Below, in pieces: positions 34,056 to 46,500 of a DNA stretch of 64,000 bases (position 1 is the first letter of the stretch; each line of letters opens with the position of its first letter). The notes below the pieces were generated by a model. That model was not told the DNA's origin and made no database searches. It saw only the letters and a list, made by a program, of their open reading frames with translations. The DNA is from Chondrosia reniformis (taxonomy: Eukaryota; Porifera; Demospongiae; Chondrillida; Chondrillidae). The translations under genes were made by a program, and so were the position numbers. The stretch covers positions 620,001-684,000 of the forward strand of contig OX359201.1 of the NCBI GenBank assembly GCA_947172415.1. The letters are read 5' to 3'.

Positions 34056-37000
34056 ATGGCGTCAACTAGCTGGTTGCGCTATTTCGTGGAAGGTGGCTTT
34101 TACAATCCGTTAATGGCGGGCAGTATCGATGGGACTGACAAGATACCGCACGACCACGGAATAGTGAGAGCAATGAAGGCCAAATGTGAGAATAAAACAC
34201 CTTTAAGAACCAAATATAGATTATAAACCTATTTGTAATACCAAAAATTGATGAATTAGCGATTTTCTATTCTCCTATTGGAGTATATCTGTCTATGAAG
34301 TATTAATATTGAATCTTCTAAAATCTCTGTCATAACAGCTAACTGCATACTATATATATAGTGAACATGTAGTGCCCAACTTGGCCTAGTGCATCCTCTT
34401 CACGTGTCACTTATATGATAGGAATGTAGTGAGACCGACAGTAACTGACTTTATAATTTAAACACCTCGTTCAGGCACTGATATGAAATGCTTTTGCACT
34501 GCAACCCAAAAATCTTGCTGATAGCACTACCCACTTTATAAGATTGCACATATACATGTGGTTTAGTATTGTTTGTCTAACTGTGTCCACTGTCTGTAGA
34601 TAAACCAAGTCCTGTTGCTACGGGAGACCCAGACTGCACTATCTTTGTTGGAAGGCTAGATCGTACAACCAGAGATGGTTAGATTGGACAATTTCATAAC
34701 CATTGCACTACACAATACTGTATGTGAGTCAGTTATTGAGCGACAGAAACAAGAATTTTTAAGTAGAACGTTTTAGCCTGTATTATATGCAATATGATAA
34801 AAGGGGAAAAGTATGTAGTACCTATATTAGTAGGTGTTTATATAGGACCTTTTGGCACCGGTCACCCAAATGATATGTATATAAATATCCATTTTTCCTC
34901 TTCTATCATTGCTGATGAAGACCTACGTATAAATTGAAACAATTGATTTAAAGAGTTTTTGTTTCTGTCACCAAATAACTTATCATGATCGCCAATGTCG
35001 TCCTGTCATGTAAATGTGTATGTGTTGTGCAGTATACTGATGTGCTCTCTGACTATCACTTGCTGTGTATGTAGAGGACCTGCTGAGGGAGTTTGGTAAA
35101 TATGGGGAGATTGAACAGTGTCGTGTTGTCAGGGATATAGGTGGGTCCTGATGGATGGAGTGCTTTACCCTCCTCTTGTATCTTACAATGCACGTACTAC
35201 GTACATGTGTTATAATATATAATGCACTCCATTGCTGGGGTAACCAAGGCAAATTATATTCCACAACCATTGTATAACTATAATAAGAGGCACTTTGGCC
35301 TCTTATTATTATACAATGCGATATCCCGCCGATAACTCAGTAAACGCTGAAAAGCTTAGGGGCGGAGTGTATACCTATTACGTGACCTCCATGAATTGTG
35401 CCTCTCTGTTGCTTAGTGACCTCTACCAATTGTGCCTCTCTGTTGCTTAGTGACCTCTACCAATTGTGCCTCTCTGTTGCTTAGTGACCTCAACCAATTG
35501 TGCCTCTCTGTTGCTTAGTGACCTCTACCAATTGTGCCTCTCTGTTGCTTAGTGACTGGTCTCTCCAAAGGATACGCTTTCATTACGTACAAGAATATGG
35601 ACAGTGCTGAACTAGCATATAGAGTAAGATCTCTCTGTCATATAGAGTAAGATAATCCTCTGTCAGTCTTACCAGTTAATTTGTCTGGGTTGTGTTAAGG
35701 GTAGGATTTATATTGGAATCAATCTTCAATTATTTTAAAGGCAATCCTTTTGAAGACAAATCACTCCCTTATTCATTCAATGTGTGCACTGTCTAAACTC
35801 ATTACCTTATATGGTGTGGACACAAATTATGAAAATAACAACTCAGTTTTAGTTATTATTGAAGGTCTATATCATATATGTACTAATTGTATTCAATATG
35901 TTTGTTTACTTCATTAGACCAAGCAGTGAAATTATTTATATATTCTCCAAATAAAAATTATTCTTTTCCTTCTTGTCAGTAAATGTCAAAGCTCTAACAT
36001 TGCAACTTTACTGGAGCACATCAATTGAACAAATCTCTTCTCGTTCTCTACAGAAGGGACATCAAATGTGTCTGGATGGTCATCAGCTGTTAGTCGACTA
36101 TGAGGTGTCTCGTAACGTTGATGGATGGGTTCCCAGGAGATCTGGTGAGGAGGACATGTCCCAGTAACTTGTACAGTCAAAAGTGATAACCAAACCACAA
36201 GTATTTACTCTAGACATCATTAAGTGGGAAATAGAAAGAAGCAGTGGTTGAGTTTAAATCAAAATCTACTCACTTTAGCTACCAGTGCTCTTTCATATTA
36301 GCAAGTATTATACTTCAATATTGTCTCCCTCAATCTACCTGTAATAGTCCCAGTAGTTGTGATAATGTTATGTGTGTGGTGGTCATATAGAGCTCACTCC
36401 TTATCACACTTCCTGACATCACTTAGGAGGTGGATTTGGAGGCAAGAAGGAATCCGGCCAGTTAAGATTTGGAGGGAGAGATCGTCCTTTCAAGCAACCA
36501 ATGTAAGTATATCAAACATCTGCATGAAAATAGCTAACATATGTACTACTGAATGGTCCACAGATTCCACTGCATGTAAACAGCTTGTATTGCCAAAGTA
36601 TTGATAGAGTATGAATACATTAATAATCTGACACACCATTTTTCAACATGCTACATCTACTTTAGAGTAAAAGGCCTATAGGGAACTAAACCCAGTGAGA
36701 GCTTTGGATGAGGATACAAGAGTTTTCTCCTTCCTCCTCCATTGTCCCAGAGAGTTTCTGGGAATTCCTTCCTTCATCAGTGACCCTGGGAATCACAAAG
36801 TCTCTCTCTGTGCATGTAGTATTGTCTATCCTTGCTTGTATAGCCTTCCCGGTAGTAAGCCATTGGAAACCATAGTCCCAGAAGAACGACATCACTCTGA
36901 TGATAGACATGCATCTAACTCGAAGGATGATGCTGACAGGAGTAGACGTACTGAGAGGAGCGACCATAGCGGCAGGAGAAGAGAATCACGGGAAGACAGA

Positions 37001-37753
37001 CACAGAGATAGATACAGAGATAGACACAGAGACGGACACAGAGACGGACACAGAGATAGACACAGAGATAGACACAGGAGACATGATTCATATGAAGAGA
37101 GGAGAAGAGAGAGAAAGAGGAGAAGAGACAGGTCACCAGAAGACAGAGGAGACAGAAGAAAGAGAAGCAGAGATGCTAAAGATGAAAATGGGGAGCAACA
37201 GAGGAGGGAGGTAGCCGAGGAAGATATAGGTGAAGGTGAAGACAGGAGGGAGGTAGACGAGGAAGATCTGGGTGAAGGTGAAGACAGGAGGGAGGTAGCT
37301 GAGGAAGATATGGGTGAAGGTGAAGACAGGAGGGAGGTAGCTGAGGAGGATGTGGGTGAAGGTGAAGACAGGAGGGAGGTAGCTGAGGAGGATGTGGGTG
37401 AAGGTGAAGACAGGAGGGAGGTAGCCGAGGAGGATATTGGTGAAGGTGAAGACAGGAGGGAGGTAGCTGAGGAAGATCTGGGTGAAGGTGAAGATAGGAG
37501 GGAGGTAGCTGAGGAGGATGTGGGTGAAGGTGAAGACAGGAGGGAGGTAGACGAGGAGGATGTGGGTGAAGGTGAAGACAGGAGGGAGGGAGCTGAGGAG
37601 GATGTGGGTGAAGGTGAAGACAGGAGGGAGGGAGCTGAGGAGGATGTGGGTGAAGGTGAAGACAGGAGGGAGGTAGCCGATCCGCCCAAGGAGAGTGAAA
37701 TAACTGATACGATTGAAAGTTCAAGATCAAACTGTCCTTTAAATGTGCAATGA
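34056..37753 (+). CDS. SNRNP35: U11/U12 snRNP 35 kDa protein
   Basis: Seven exons: 34056-34185, 34600-34677, 35075-35140, 35553-35623, 36054-36144, 36427-36502 and 36844-37753; 473 residues against about 246 in human. It belongs to the minor (U12-type) spliceosome's U11/U12 di-snRNP and resembles U1-70K. The family-specific AGSIDGTDKIPHD is followed by an RRM (RNP2 IFVGRL, RNP1 KGYAFITY), VDYEVSRNVDGWVPRR and GGKKESGQLRFGGRDRPF. The last exon adds an Arg/Asp/His-rich run (RHRDRYRDRHRD style) and then about 11.5 copies of an acidic 14-residue repeat (EEDVGEGEDRREVA). The repeat tail accounts for most of the extra length and is not in vertebrate orthologues as I know them. Confidence 0.95.
35223..35371. 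mobile_element. MITE-like element with internal hairpin, copy 2
   Basis: Same ends (TGCACTCC / GGAGTGTA) and same central palindrome (TTGTATAACTATAATAAGAG / CTCTTATTATTATACAA) as the element at 15517-15672. It is inserted in SNRNP35 intron 3 right beside a minisatellite. Confidence 0.65.
35385..35555 (+). repeat. Minisatellite carrying repeated 3' splice sites
   Basis: Five 34-bp units lie directly before exon 35553. Each ends with CCTCTCTGTTGCTTAGTGAC; the last CTTAG is the acceptor used by the SNRNP35 model. Four or five equivalent polypyrimidine-AG signals therefore stand in tandem. Use of an upstream unit would add 34 nt and shift the frame unless three units are included. Confidence 0.9.
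36640..36797 (+). repeat. Dispersed short repeat in SNRNP35 intron 6
   Basis: A full-length-looking copy: ACATGCTACATCTAC, GGCCTATAGGGAACTAAACC, GAGCTTTGGATGAGGATACA, GAGTTTCTGGGAATTCC and CATCAGTGACCCTGGGAATC. It lies 50 bp upstream of the last exon and keeps a frame open into it. Confidence 0.75.
37196..37682 (+). repeat. Coding 42-bp repeat in SNRNP35
   Basis: In-frame repeat GAAGACAGGAGGGAGGTAGC plus a variable acidic half, about 11.5 units. It encodes GEGEDRREVAEEDV-type peptides with variation at V/I/L/M and A/D positions. Homogeneity at DNA level points to recent expansion. Confidence 0.95.
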
Positions 37754-37970
37754 ACAATAACTCTTTTTAAATAACTTTTACATCATGCATTGTATTAATT
37801 TTTAATTGAGTTTGTTCCGAGTTAATATAAATAACTGATTCAGTTATAATCCTAGATCAACTATTTAGAATTTCAACAATAGGTTATTAAATTGACAATG
37901 TACAAAATAGTAATTAGCTAATATTACAGTTAAAATTGGCATGATTATGAATGTTGAGATGAATGGGATG

Positions 37971-40900
37971 TCAGATGGAAGTTGAAGCACCAGATACAGT
38001 CTTCCAGAAAACTGCCCTCCCTTCAACACCAGTGCTCCCACACATCAACCCACTCGGATGCCATCTGCACTGGACCACCTTATTCTTCTGCTCCGCAACA
38101 ACTGCCGACTTCAGCTGTCTGACAGAGGTCATCCTCATGGTCCTGTCGTAGGAGCCAGTCAGAAGGAGCTGTCCATCTGGAGAGAAGTGAACACTTCTAC
38201 ATTCACCAGCGTGCAGCTTGATCTTTGAGACAAGCGTATCTGGGGACATCATTCTTGTGTCATACAGAAAAAGATGGCCGTCCAGGGTTGTAGCTGATAG
38301 GAGGGTGCCGTGTAGGGAGAGGGAGGCTGGGGGAGAAGCCAGCTCAAATGTACCAACGGAAGAGATGCTGCGCACATCCATCAAGTTGATGGTTCTATCT
38401 TGAGATGCCGATATGATGGTGTCCTTGCCAGACACCTCCACTGACAGCACTTGATCTGTGTGACCTTTGAAGGTGAGGAGGCTTTGAAGAGTACTACAGT
38501 CTGTCAGTTTCACTGCTCCATCTGTGCCGCTGGCAGACACCAGCTGATTGGTGTCCATAAACTTGAGGTCTCTGATGGTGCTCCTGTGAGAGGTGATGTC
38601 TATGGGAGTGCTGTTTGGGATGTCTTCACTCTCCTTAAACTGCAGCAGACGTATGACCTGGTCGTTGGAGCCTGAGGCGAGGAGACCCTGGCTGCTCCAT
38701 GCAAGGGAGTAGATGGACCCTTGGTGGTAGCTAGGATGCTCGTACAATAGAGGAACATCCACAGAACTACACACAATGACACAGATATCAAATCAATTGT
38801 GCGGTAGGCAATTCATCAATGGACACATACGTACATAGGTATATAGTAGTAAGAGTATTGGTTGCTCATATGTATATCACAGTATCTTTTGTAACCATAT
38901 TCATACATATCCCATAGTACAATATTCATCCCATAGTATCCATATTCATACATATCCCATAGTACCCATATTCATACATATCCTATAATACCTACATATA
39001 ACTTACTAAGTATATTCATGTTAAATATTGTGTTCATTCACTTATTTATACATATATACCTACATACTTATGTACACAAACTACATTTCTACATACACAC
39101 CTCATAATAATATTCACACAAATTATAATACATACATACATACACGTACATACATATTATGTTGTCATGGTTACCTTTGGTTGGAGGTTCTGTTTAGGAG
39201 ATCATCAGCTGAGCAGATGCGGAGACATCTAGAGTTGGCTCCGATAGCCACCAGTCTACCAGTTGGACTGAAGGAGATGGCTCTGATGACCTGCTTGTCT
39301 GCAACACTCCCAATACACTCCAGAGAAGGGAGCAGACAGGCCTACAAGTACATATGAAAAATCTAAGATACCATTTTCCTACATGCTATATGCCTATTCT
39401 GTAAAAAGAGCCTATAGGGGAACTAAACCTAAAGAGAGCTTCAGATGAAGATACAGTAGTCTTTTCTTCCTTCTTTTCCCTTCTTTCATCTTCTTCTCCA
39501 CTGGGTCAGACAGCCGTTTCTGGGAATTCCACCCTTCATCAGTGATCCTGGGAGTCTTTGTCTTTTTCTTTATCTTGATCTTCTGTGAATCCTTGGCTCT
39601 TTGTACACTAACAATGACAATGACTTTCGTAGCACAACACAGTCCTCAGCATATGAAGATTCATCAGTAAAACATACACACATGCAAACTTACACACATG
39701 CAAACATATGTACAGATGTAGCTAGGTAGTCTTCCCAAGTACATACATATACAGTATACAATTCTCATACATACGTATATAAACTCTCATAACACAACAC
39801 ATATGTACATAGCATGAAGCCTACGTAGACTTACTTGTTGTGCACTCTGTTGCTCTTCCTCTCTCAATCTCTCTTCAGCTTCCAGCACTCTCCGCATGGT
39901 CAGTCCCTTTATGTGAGGAGTGTCACTCAAGCCATGTGTCCCGGGGGTGTATGGGACGGGGGAGGTGGGAGGAAGGGAGGTGGGAAGGAGGGAGGCTGAG
40001 GCAGGGAGACGGGAGTGAGTAGGTTTGGGAGTGGATGAGTAGACTGGTGGTGTAGTATGCTGAGTCATCACAGGAGGAGTCACCATGCCACTGGGATGGA
40101 AAGGGCTTCCTTCCTCAGCTGTTAAACCATCTCCATCCACTTGAGGGGGTACTGGAGTTTCGACTCGACTGTCGGTGGTTGTCAAGGAAACCACTCGTGG
40201 GTGCTGAAGAGGTACTGATGTCAATGGCTTCACTTTAGCATGAACTGACTGAAACGTGACCAGGTCTGGAGTGCCAGTAGCAGGGATCTTGAATGATGAT
40301 CTGCTGCCTGTAAGCGAGGAGCCATCTTGAAGGCCCTCGTTAAAGAGCTTCAGTGGTTGAGATGCTGTGTTGCTAGGCAACAATGAGGAGGGAGGTGGAT
40401 CTGTTGCTGGTAGATCCTGCACTTGCTGATCTGTTTCAAGTGGTTCTGCAGCAAATGCTTCGGGTGGAGTGAGTGGAGGTGTTGGAGCTGTGGGATGATG
40501 AGGGAGTGAGGGAGTTGATAGAGTTAGAGGAGCATGAGAGTGTGAGGGAGTGGGCGGTTTATGAGGATATGAAGGAGTGGGCGGGTTGTGAGGGTGTGAG
40601 GGAGTGGGGGCTGAGGATGGGCCATTAGATTGTTTTGTTGTAAAAACAGTTTGAGGAAGTGATGATTTCACTAAATTATCTGATCCAGAAGAGCGAAGAG
40701 CAGTTGTCTTGTGAACGTGATCTGTATCATTAAAATGAGTCACAACAGGTTCATTAAAAGCATCAGTGGGTGTGGTGTTTTCAGAGGTGGGTGTGTCACT
40801 GGGTGTGGTTGATGAGGTAGGAGGATCTCTCTGGTTTACAAGAAGGTTGTCATTCTGCAACAAGACATTCACAGGGTTGCTTAAAGAAGAACTAAACTTT

Positions 40901-41778
40901 GCCAAATCCTTTCTCTCCTCCGCTAAATCACTTCGGTGCATGTTTACATCAGTGAGACCTCCACTGGAAGGAGAAGAAACGTTCTGATGATGCAGCTTGT
41001 GGTACATGTCGTACTTGGAAGGGCCGTACTTGGAGACATCTACATCGACGGGTAGGGCAGTCAACTGACGATGTCTTATTTCAACCAGACTACCAGAGAG
41101 ACACCTCTGAATGTCCACGATCCCCTCTGGTTCTCCATATCCTCTCTCCTTCATGTGAGCGCTCACTAGCGACTCACATTTCTCGTAAAGAAGTCCTTTT
41201 GATAGCAGTTCCACAAGTCGAGCTCGATTGATGGGTCGCGCGGCAAAGTACGTGTTTCCTGGATACAGCGCGTCAGCCACTCTCTTCCCAATCTTATGAA
41301 ACAGAGTTAGTCTCGTTGAAGACACTCCTACCTGCTGCCCAGCGCGAACCTTTAATGTAAACTCCAAAAGACTTCGAAACTCTTCAGTGCTTGGGCAGAT
41401 ACTCTTAAGTCGCTTCAGATAATCTTGCTCACTCAGAGATGAAGTCCTTTCGCGTCCATCTCTACCACTGAGATTTCCTTCCGAATCATATTTGGTGGTA
41501 TTTCTAGCTGCTAATATTTCCACAAACTTCTGCTTCTCGATGGCATAGACAATCTCTTTATCACAGTCTGTCATGTTTAGATGACTTAGGTACTCCTCCA
41601 ATCCATTCCAGTTGCCGCTCAATACGAGGTCTCGCAGGTAGAGGAGGTCGGCTGGGTATTCTGGTAGCAGCCCTGCGTCCTTCTCCAGTGATAACATGAC
41701 ATCGTGTAGCCCGTGGACTTCAAGGAAGGAGCGAATTAGGCGGAGAACTGCCTCTGTGTCCACTGTCATGTATGTCAT
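37971..41778 (-). CDS. WDR47: WDR47-like LisH-CTLH-WD40 protein
   Basis: Three exons: 41778-39835, 39341-39175 and 38766-37971; 968 residues against about 919 in human WDR47. WDR47 (nemitin) is a microtubule-associated scaffold. The N-terminus has a LisH-like helix pair (AVLRLIRSFLEVHGLHDVML) and CTLH-like segment; a long Ser/Thr/Pro-rich linker spans roughly residues 270-630. The C-terminal WD40 propeller includes GSIYSLAWSSQGLLASGSND, TIRDLKFMD, GHTDQVLSVEV, SASQDRTINLMDVR, CRSVHFSPDGQLLLTGSYDR and KVVQCRWHPSGL, closely following the human order. The first exon is unusually long (648 codons). The match in the propeller is strong, in the linker nil. Confidence 0.9.
38895..39005. repeat. Short tandem repeat in WDR47 intron
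   Basis: About three copies of a unit containing ATATTCATACATATCCCATA, followed by CATA-rich microsatellite sequence to 39165. Confidence 0.75.
39365..39597 (+). repeat. Dispersed short repeat in WDR47 intron
   Basis: A long copy, nearly identical to that at 13795-14010, including the distal CATCTTCTTCTCCACTGGGT, CACCCTTCATCAGTGATCC and GTGAATCCTTGGC blocks. Confidence 0.8.
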
Positions 41779-43563
41779 CTTTCGTCGGCCATGTTTATGT
41801 TGTCATGGAAACCTTGTGCAATTGTGGTATAATTACTGACGCACGAACGTAATATAAATCAGGAAAAAGTTAATCGCTGAAATAAAATGACCATCAGTGA
41901 AGGCTTAATTGGTTGCTATCGTGAAAACCATTAAAATTGGCTCACAAGCACAATATATTCAGTATTCAGCCAGAGATGTGTAAATAATTCCAAATCTGTA
42001 CCAATCTTTATCAACTGCTCCTATAGGATCTTATTTCCTGGATTGCTAGAATCCAATAGTTCTTCCAATAAAAATAGTAGCTTTTAATAGCAACTTGGAT
42101 CCGAAATCACACTAAATGGGTGTGTCCGGAGGAATGTTCTTAAAATAGTATTTGTGGGTGTGTCATCTGCTATTTTTTCTTTATATGGTGTGATCTTAAA
42201 AGGTAACTTACCCCCAACTGTGAACTGTGAACTGTCTCTGTCAGTCGTCTTCCAGAGTACCATCTCTCTCGTCTTTCTGAACATTATCATTCTTGAACCC
42301 TAGAATAACGTGAGTGTTTCGTTTGTTGTTCGTTTACGACTGAAGATTTTTGGTTAATCGCATGTAGTTTAGTAGCATCACAGACTAAGATATAATATGC
42401 GATCAGCAACATTTGCGATCAATTGGATCTATCAAAAAAAGTTGAAAACTTAACAATATACTTGTACGTAGTTCAACGATTTATTATGGTGTCGTATAAA
42501 TTAAATTAATATAGCTCATCACTTGGAAGCAGCATCTTTTTATACGAGTAATAGACTACACCTTATATAGTAAATTGTAGAAATCCGTTAGTTCTTCTAA
42601 TAATTAGCATTTAACTAATCAATATTTGTTTTTTAAGTGAACAATGATCCACATTGTGTTGTATTTAGTTTATAGTACTCATCCAGAGGTTCCATGATTC
42701 GTTAGTGACTTGGATTCAGAGTTACATGTTTTTCTACTCAATATTTTCATAAATCTTACTATGTGTCACCTGCTACATTTGTTGGTGTGACACCTGTTAT
42801 ACTATATTATTGGAGGATTTTCCCTATGTGGTGTATAATCTATGCAAGAGTATCCCCAACTGTAAACAAAGCACCTTTTGTCTCTCATCTCCAGACTATT
42901 ATCTCTCTTCAACCTTGGATTAACATGTTTTGTTTGAAGTTTGTTTTTGACTCTCTCTATATATATCTATTTTGGCTCATAAAGTTTAATCGATATAGTT
43001 TAGTAGCATACGCAGTCAGCAAAGTACATTAATTGGAATGACAAAACAAAAGAGGAGAGTTTTTACCTTTGATGACATAGCTTGGTCATATTGGTGTAGG
43101 CTCCCACTTGGTGGCAGACACTTAGACAATGTCATCAAGTTAAGTTGTCAATTTTTATATTTAATGCCAGATTCATAATGAATTAACAAAGAAACCGGAA
43201 TTTGTGAAATAGAACATTTTGAATGGGTTAAAATGTTCTATTAAAAGAATTGTTATTGTTGTTAGTTTTCAATTGTTTACGTACTGGTACTACAATGGCA
43301 GTAAACCCATGGTTTCTATATATACGCCTGTGATGCAAAACTTAAATGCATATGTGGACCCTCCAATAAATGTACGTACACGCAGCTCAATTATTCACAT
43401 TCAAGATTCGGTAAAAACATGCATATACGTATAGTATGTTAATTGTCCATGCAATAATCAGTAGTTTACTTCAGAATCTGTTTAAGTATGTATCTCATGC
43501 AAAAATGTGCTTTTTTTATTTTAGAATCACTTGCTTATACCACAGCAGTTTGCAGACCATTGC
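41779..43563. other. Upstream region with a diverged internal duplication
   Basis: No firm exon. Blocks at about 42200-42410 and 42850-43020 are related: CCCCAACTGTGAAC versus CCCCAACTGTAAAC, then TCTCTCT, a CCTAGAATAACGTG versus CCTTGGATTAACATG match, and TAGTTTAGTAGCAT in both. One ATG-led, exon-like stretch lies at 43039-43138 (TFDDIAWSYWCRLPLGGRH) with a weak donor, but its phase does not fit the next exon. Confidence 0.4.
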
Positions 43564-46500
43564 ATGTCTAGCTCAGCTGACATCAGAAAGTTAACTAATG
43601 CTAGTTGGAGAGGAGATATTCAAGATGTAAGAAGGATACTACAAAGCCACAGGAAATTAAAGGGTTCTGATTGGTTGAGTGCACAAGATGAAACTGGTTA
43701 TACTGCACTACATATAGCAGTAGAGAGAGGTCTTTTGGAAATAGTCAATTTACTTATTAAGGCTGGTTGTTATGTGAATGTTGTCAACAAAGTAGGTGAG
43801 ACTGCACTACATATTGCAGTAGAGGAAGGCCACTTGGAAATAGTCGATTTACTTATTAAGAAAGGTTGTGAGGTGGATGTAGATTTCCTTAATGGCAAGT
43901 GCACTTTAGTAAATGCTGCATCTCATGGAAACACTGAACTAGTCAAATGCTTATTAAAAGTTGGTTGTAATGTAAATGTTATCAACAATGCAGGTGAGAC
44001 TGCACTATATATGGCCGTAGAGGGAGGTCATTTGGAAATAATCCATTTGCTTATTAAGGCAGGTTGCAATGTGAATGTAGATTTCCTTAATGGCAAGTGC
44101 ACTTTAGTAAATGCTGCATCTCATGGAAACACTGAACTAGTCAAATACTTATTAAAAGTTGGTTGTAATTTAAATGTTATCAACAATGCAGGTGAGACTG
44201 CACTACATATGGCCGTAGAGGGAGGCCATTTGGAAATAATCCATTTGCTTATTAAGGCACGTTGTAAGGTGGATGCAGTTAATCTTGATGGAAGGACGGC
44301 ATTAATGATAGCCTCTATTTATAATAAGATTGAAATAGTCAAACTCCTAATATCAGCTAGTTGTAATGTGAATGTTTCCAACAAAGCAGGTGAGACTGCA
44401 CTACATATGGCCGTAGAGGGAGGTCATTTGGAAATAATCCATTTGCTTATTAAGGCAGGTTGCAATGTGAATGTAGATTTCCTTAATGGCAAGTGCACTT
44501 TAGTAAATGCTGCATCTCATGGAAACACTGAACTAGTCAAATGCTTATTAAAAGTTGGTTGTAATGTAAATGTTATCAACAAAGTAGGTGAGACTGCACT
44601 ACATAAAGCAGTAGAGGGAGGCAATTTGGAAAGAATCCATTTGCTTATTAAGGCAGGTAGTAAGGTGAATGTAGATTTTCTTAATGACAACTGCACTTTA
44701 GTAAATGCTGCATCTCATGGAAACACTGAACTAATCAAATGCTTATTAAAAGTTGGTTGTAATGTAAATGTTATCAACAAAGTAGGTGAGACTGCACTAC
44801 ATAAAGCAGTAGAGGGAGGCAATTTGGAAATAGTCCATTTGCTTATTAAGGCAGATAGTAAGGTGAATGTAGATTTCCTTAATGACAACTGCACTTTAGT
44901 AAATGCTGCATCTCATGGAAACACTGAACTAATCAAATGCTTATTAAAAGTTGGTTGTAATTTAAATGTTATCAACAATGCAGGTGAGACTGCACTACAT
45001 ATGGCCGTAGAGGGAGGTCATTTGGAAATAGTCCATTTGCTTATCAAGGCACGTTGTAAGGTGGATGCAGTTAATCTTGATGGAAGGACGGCATTAATGA
45101 TAGCCTCTATTTATAATAAGATTGAAATAGTCAAACTCCTAATATCAGCTAGTTGTAATGTGAATGTTTCCAACAAAGCAGGTGAGACTGCACTACATAT
45201 GGCCGTAGAGGGAGGTCATTTGGAAATAATCCATTTGCTTATTAAGGCAGGTTGTAAGGTGAACTTTAGAGATGAAAGAGACAGAACAGCTCTACACTAT
45301 TCTGCTCAAGGTAGTGATCCAGCTATTCCTTTGGTGCTACTTGAAGCTGGAACTGACCTTGATGCACAAGATGAAAATGGAAAGACATTTGCTGACTTAG
45401 CTAATAGCAAATTGCTGGAATCAGTCAAAAGTCATCTACTTTCTCTTGAGAGCCGTAAAATGGTTTGTGTTATTGGGCATCCGAAAGTTGGCAAATCCAC
45501 GCTTGTTAAAGCAATTAGAGAGTCAACTGAAGACTACTGGTTCAAAGGATTTCGTAATGTTAAGGATATTCCAAACAGAACTGCTGGTATTGATGTTAAA
45601 ACTTTGGATGATGAGAAATATGGTAAAATGATATTCTTTGATTTTGCTGGTCAATCGGAATACTATTCTTCTCATTATGCCTTTCTGGAAGCTGCTTTGT
45701 CTTCAAGAGGAACCAGCATCACATTCCTGATGGTAGTAGACCTGAGGATTCCTTATATGGAAAGGGTAGACCAGTGTATGGAATGGTTGAGTCCTATTCA
45801 ATCCATATGTAGTGAAAATACTTCAAATATTCGATTGGAAATTTTTCTGATTGGAAGTCATTTGGATACATTCAGGAAGAAGTCTGAAGTTGTTGATTCA
45901 CATGCTACGTGTTTTCAGACACTAAAATGTAAGCTACATCATCACATCATCGAGTTTGTAGATTGCATCACAATGGATTGTCGAAAGTTAGCTTCACAAG
46001 GCCTTGAACAGTTAAGAAACTACTTCAAAGGCTACAATTGGCAGACACTAGATAAGCACGTTACAAAAAACATTACATCACAAGTGTCACTCCGTGCCTG
46101 TTTGTTCTGGAAGAAAGTCAAACACCATTCGTTTACACAACTGAAGAAATTAGTGGATAATCTCTCTTCCACTTACACACTCCCTCTCATTCATGAGTGT
46201 TGCCAAGATCTTTCTTCTGCTGGACTTGCCCTGTACCTCCCAAATAAGGAGACATTGGAAGATGGTTGGCTCATTCTGGAGATTGAGGAAGTAATTACTG
46301 AAATTCATGGTAAACTGTTTGCTCCTAATACAAAAGAGTTTCCCATGCATCACAAGGACCTTGCTAACAAGTTTGGACTTGTCCAATCTAGGGAATTAGA
46401 TCAAGTATTTAAAGGTAGTAATTTAAGTCCTGAACTGATAAAGGAATTGTTAATATCCATGGAATTCTGTCATCCAGTAGACAGTAGTCTTCTCAGAGAT

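Noticed and set aside
36892..37757. Long minus-strand Ser/Pro-rich and Leu/Pro/His-rich ORFs
   Set aside because: Antisense shadows of the coding 42-bp repeat of SNRNP35.
43039..43138. Possible 5' exon of the ankyrin-Roc gene
   Set aside because: Protein-like, but its donor phase does not match the acceptor at 43524, and no bridging exon is evident.
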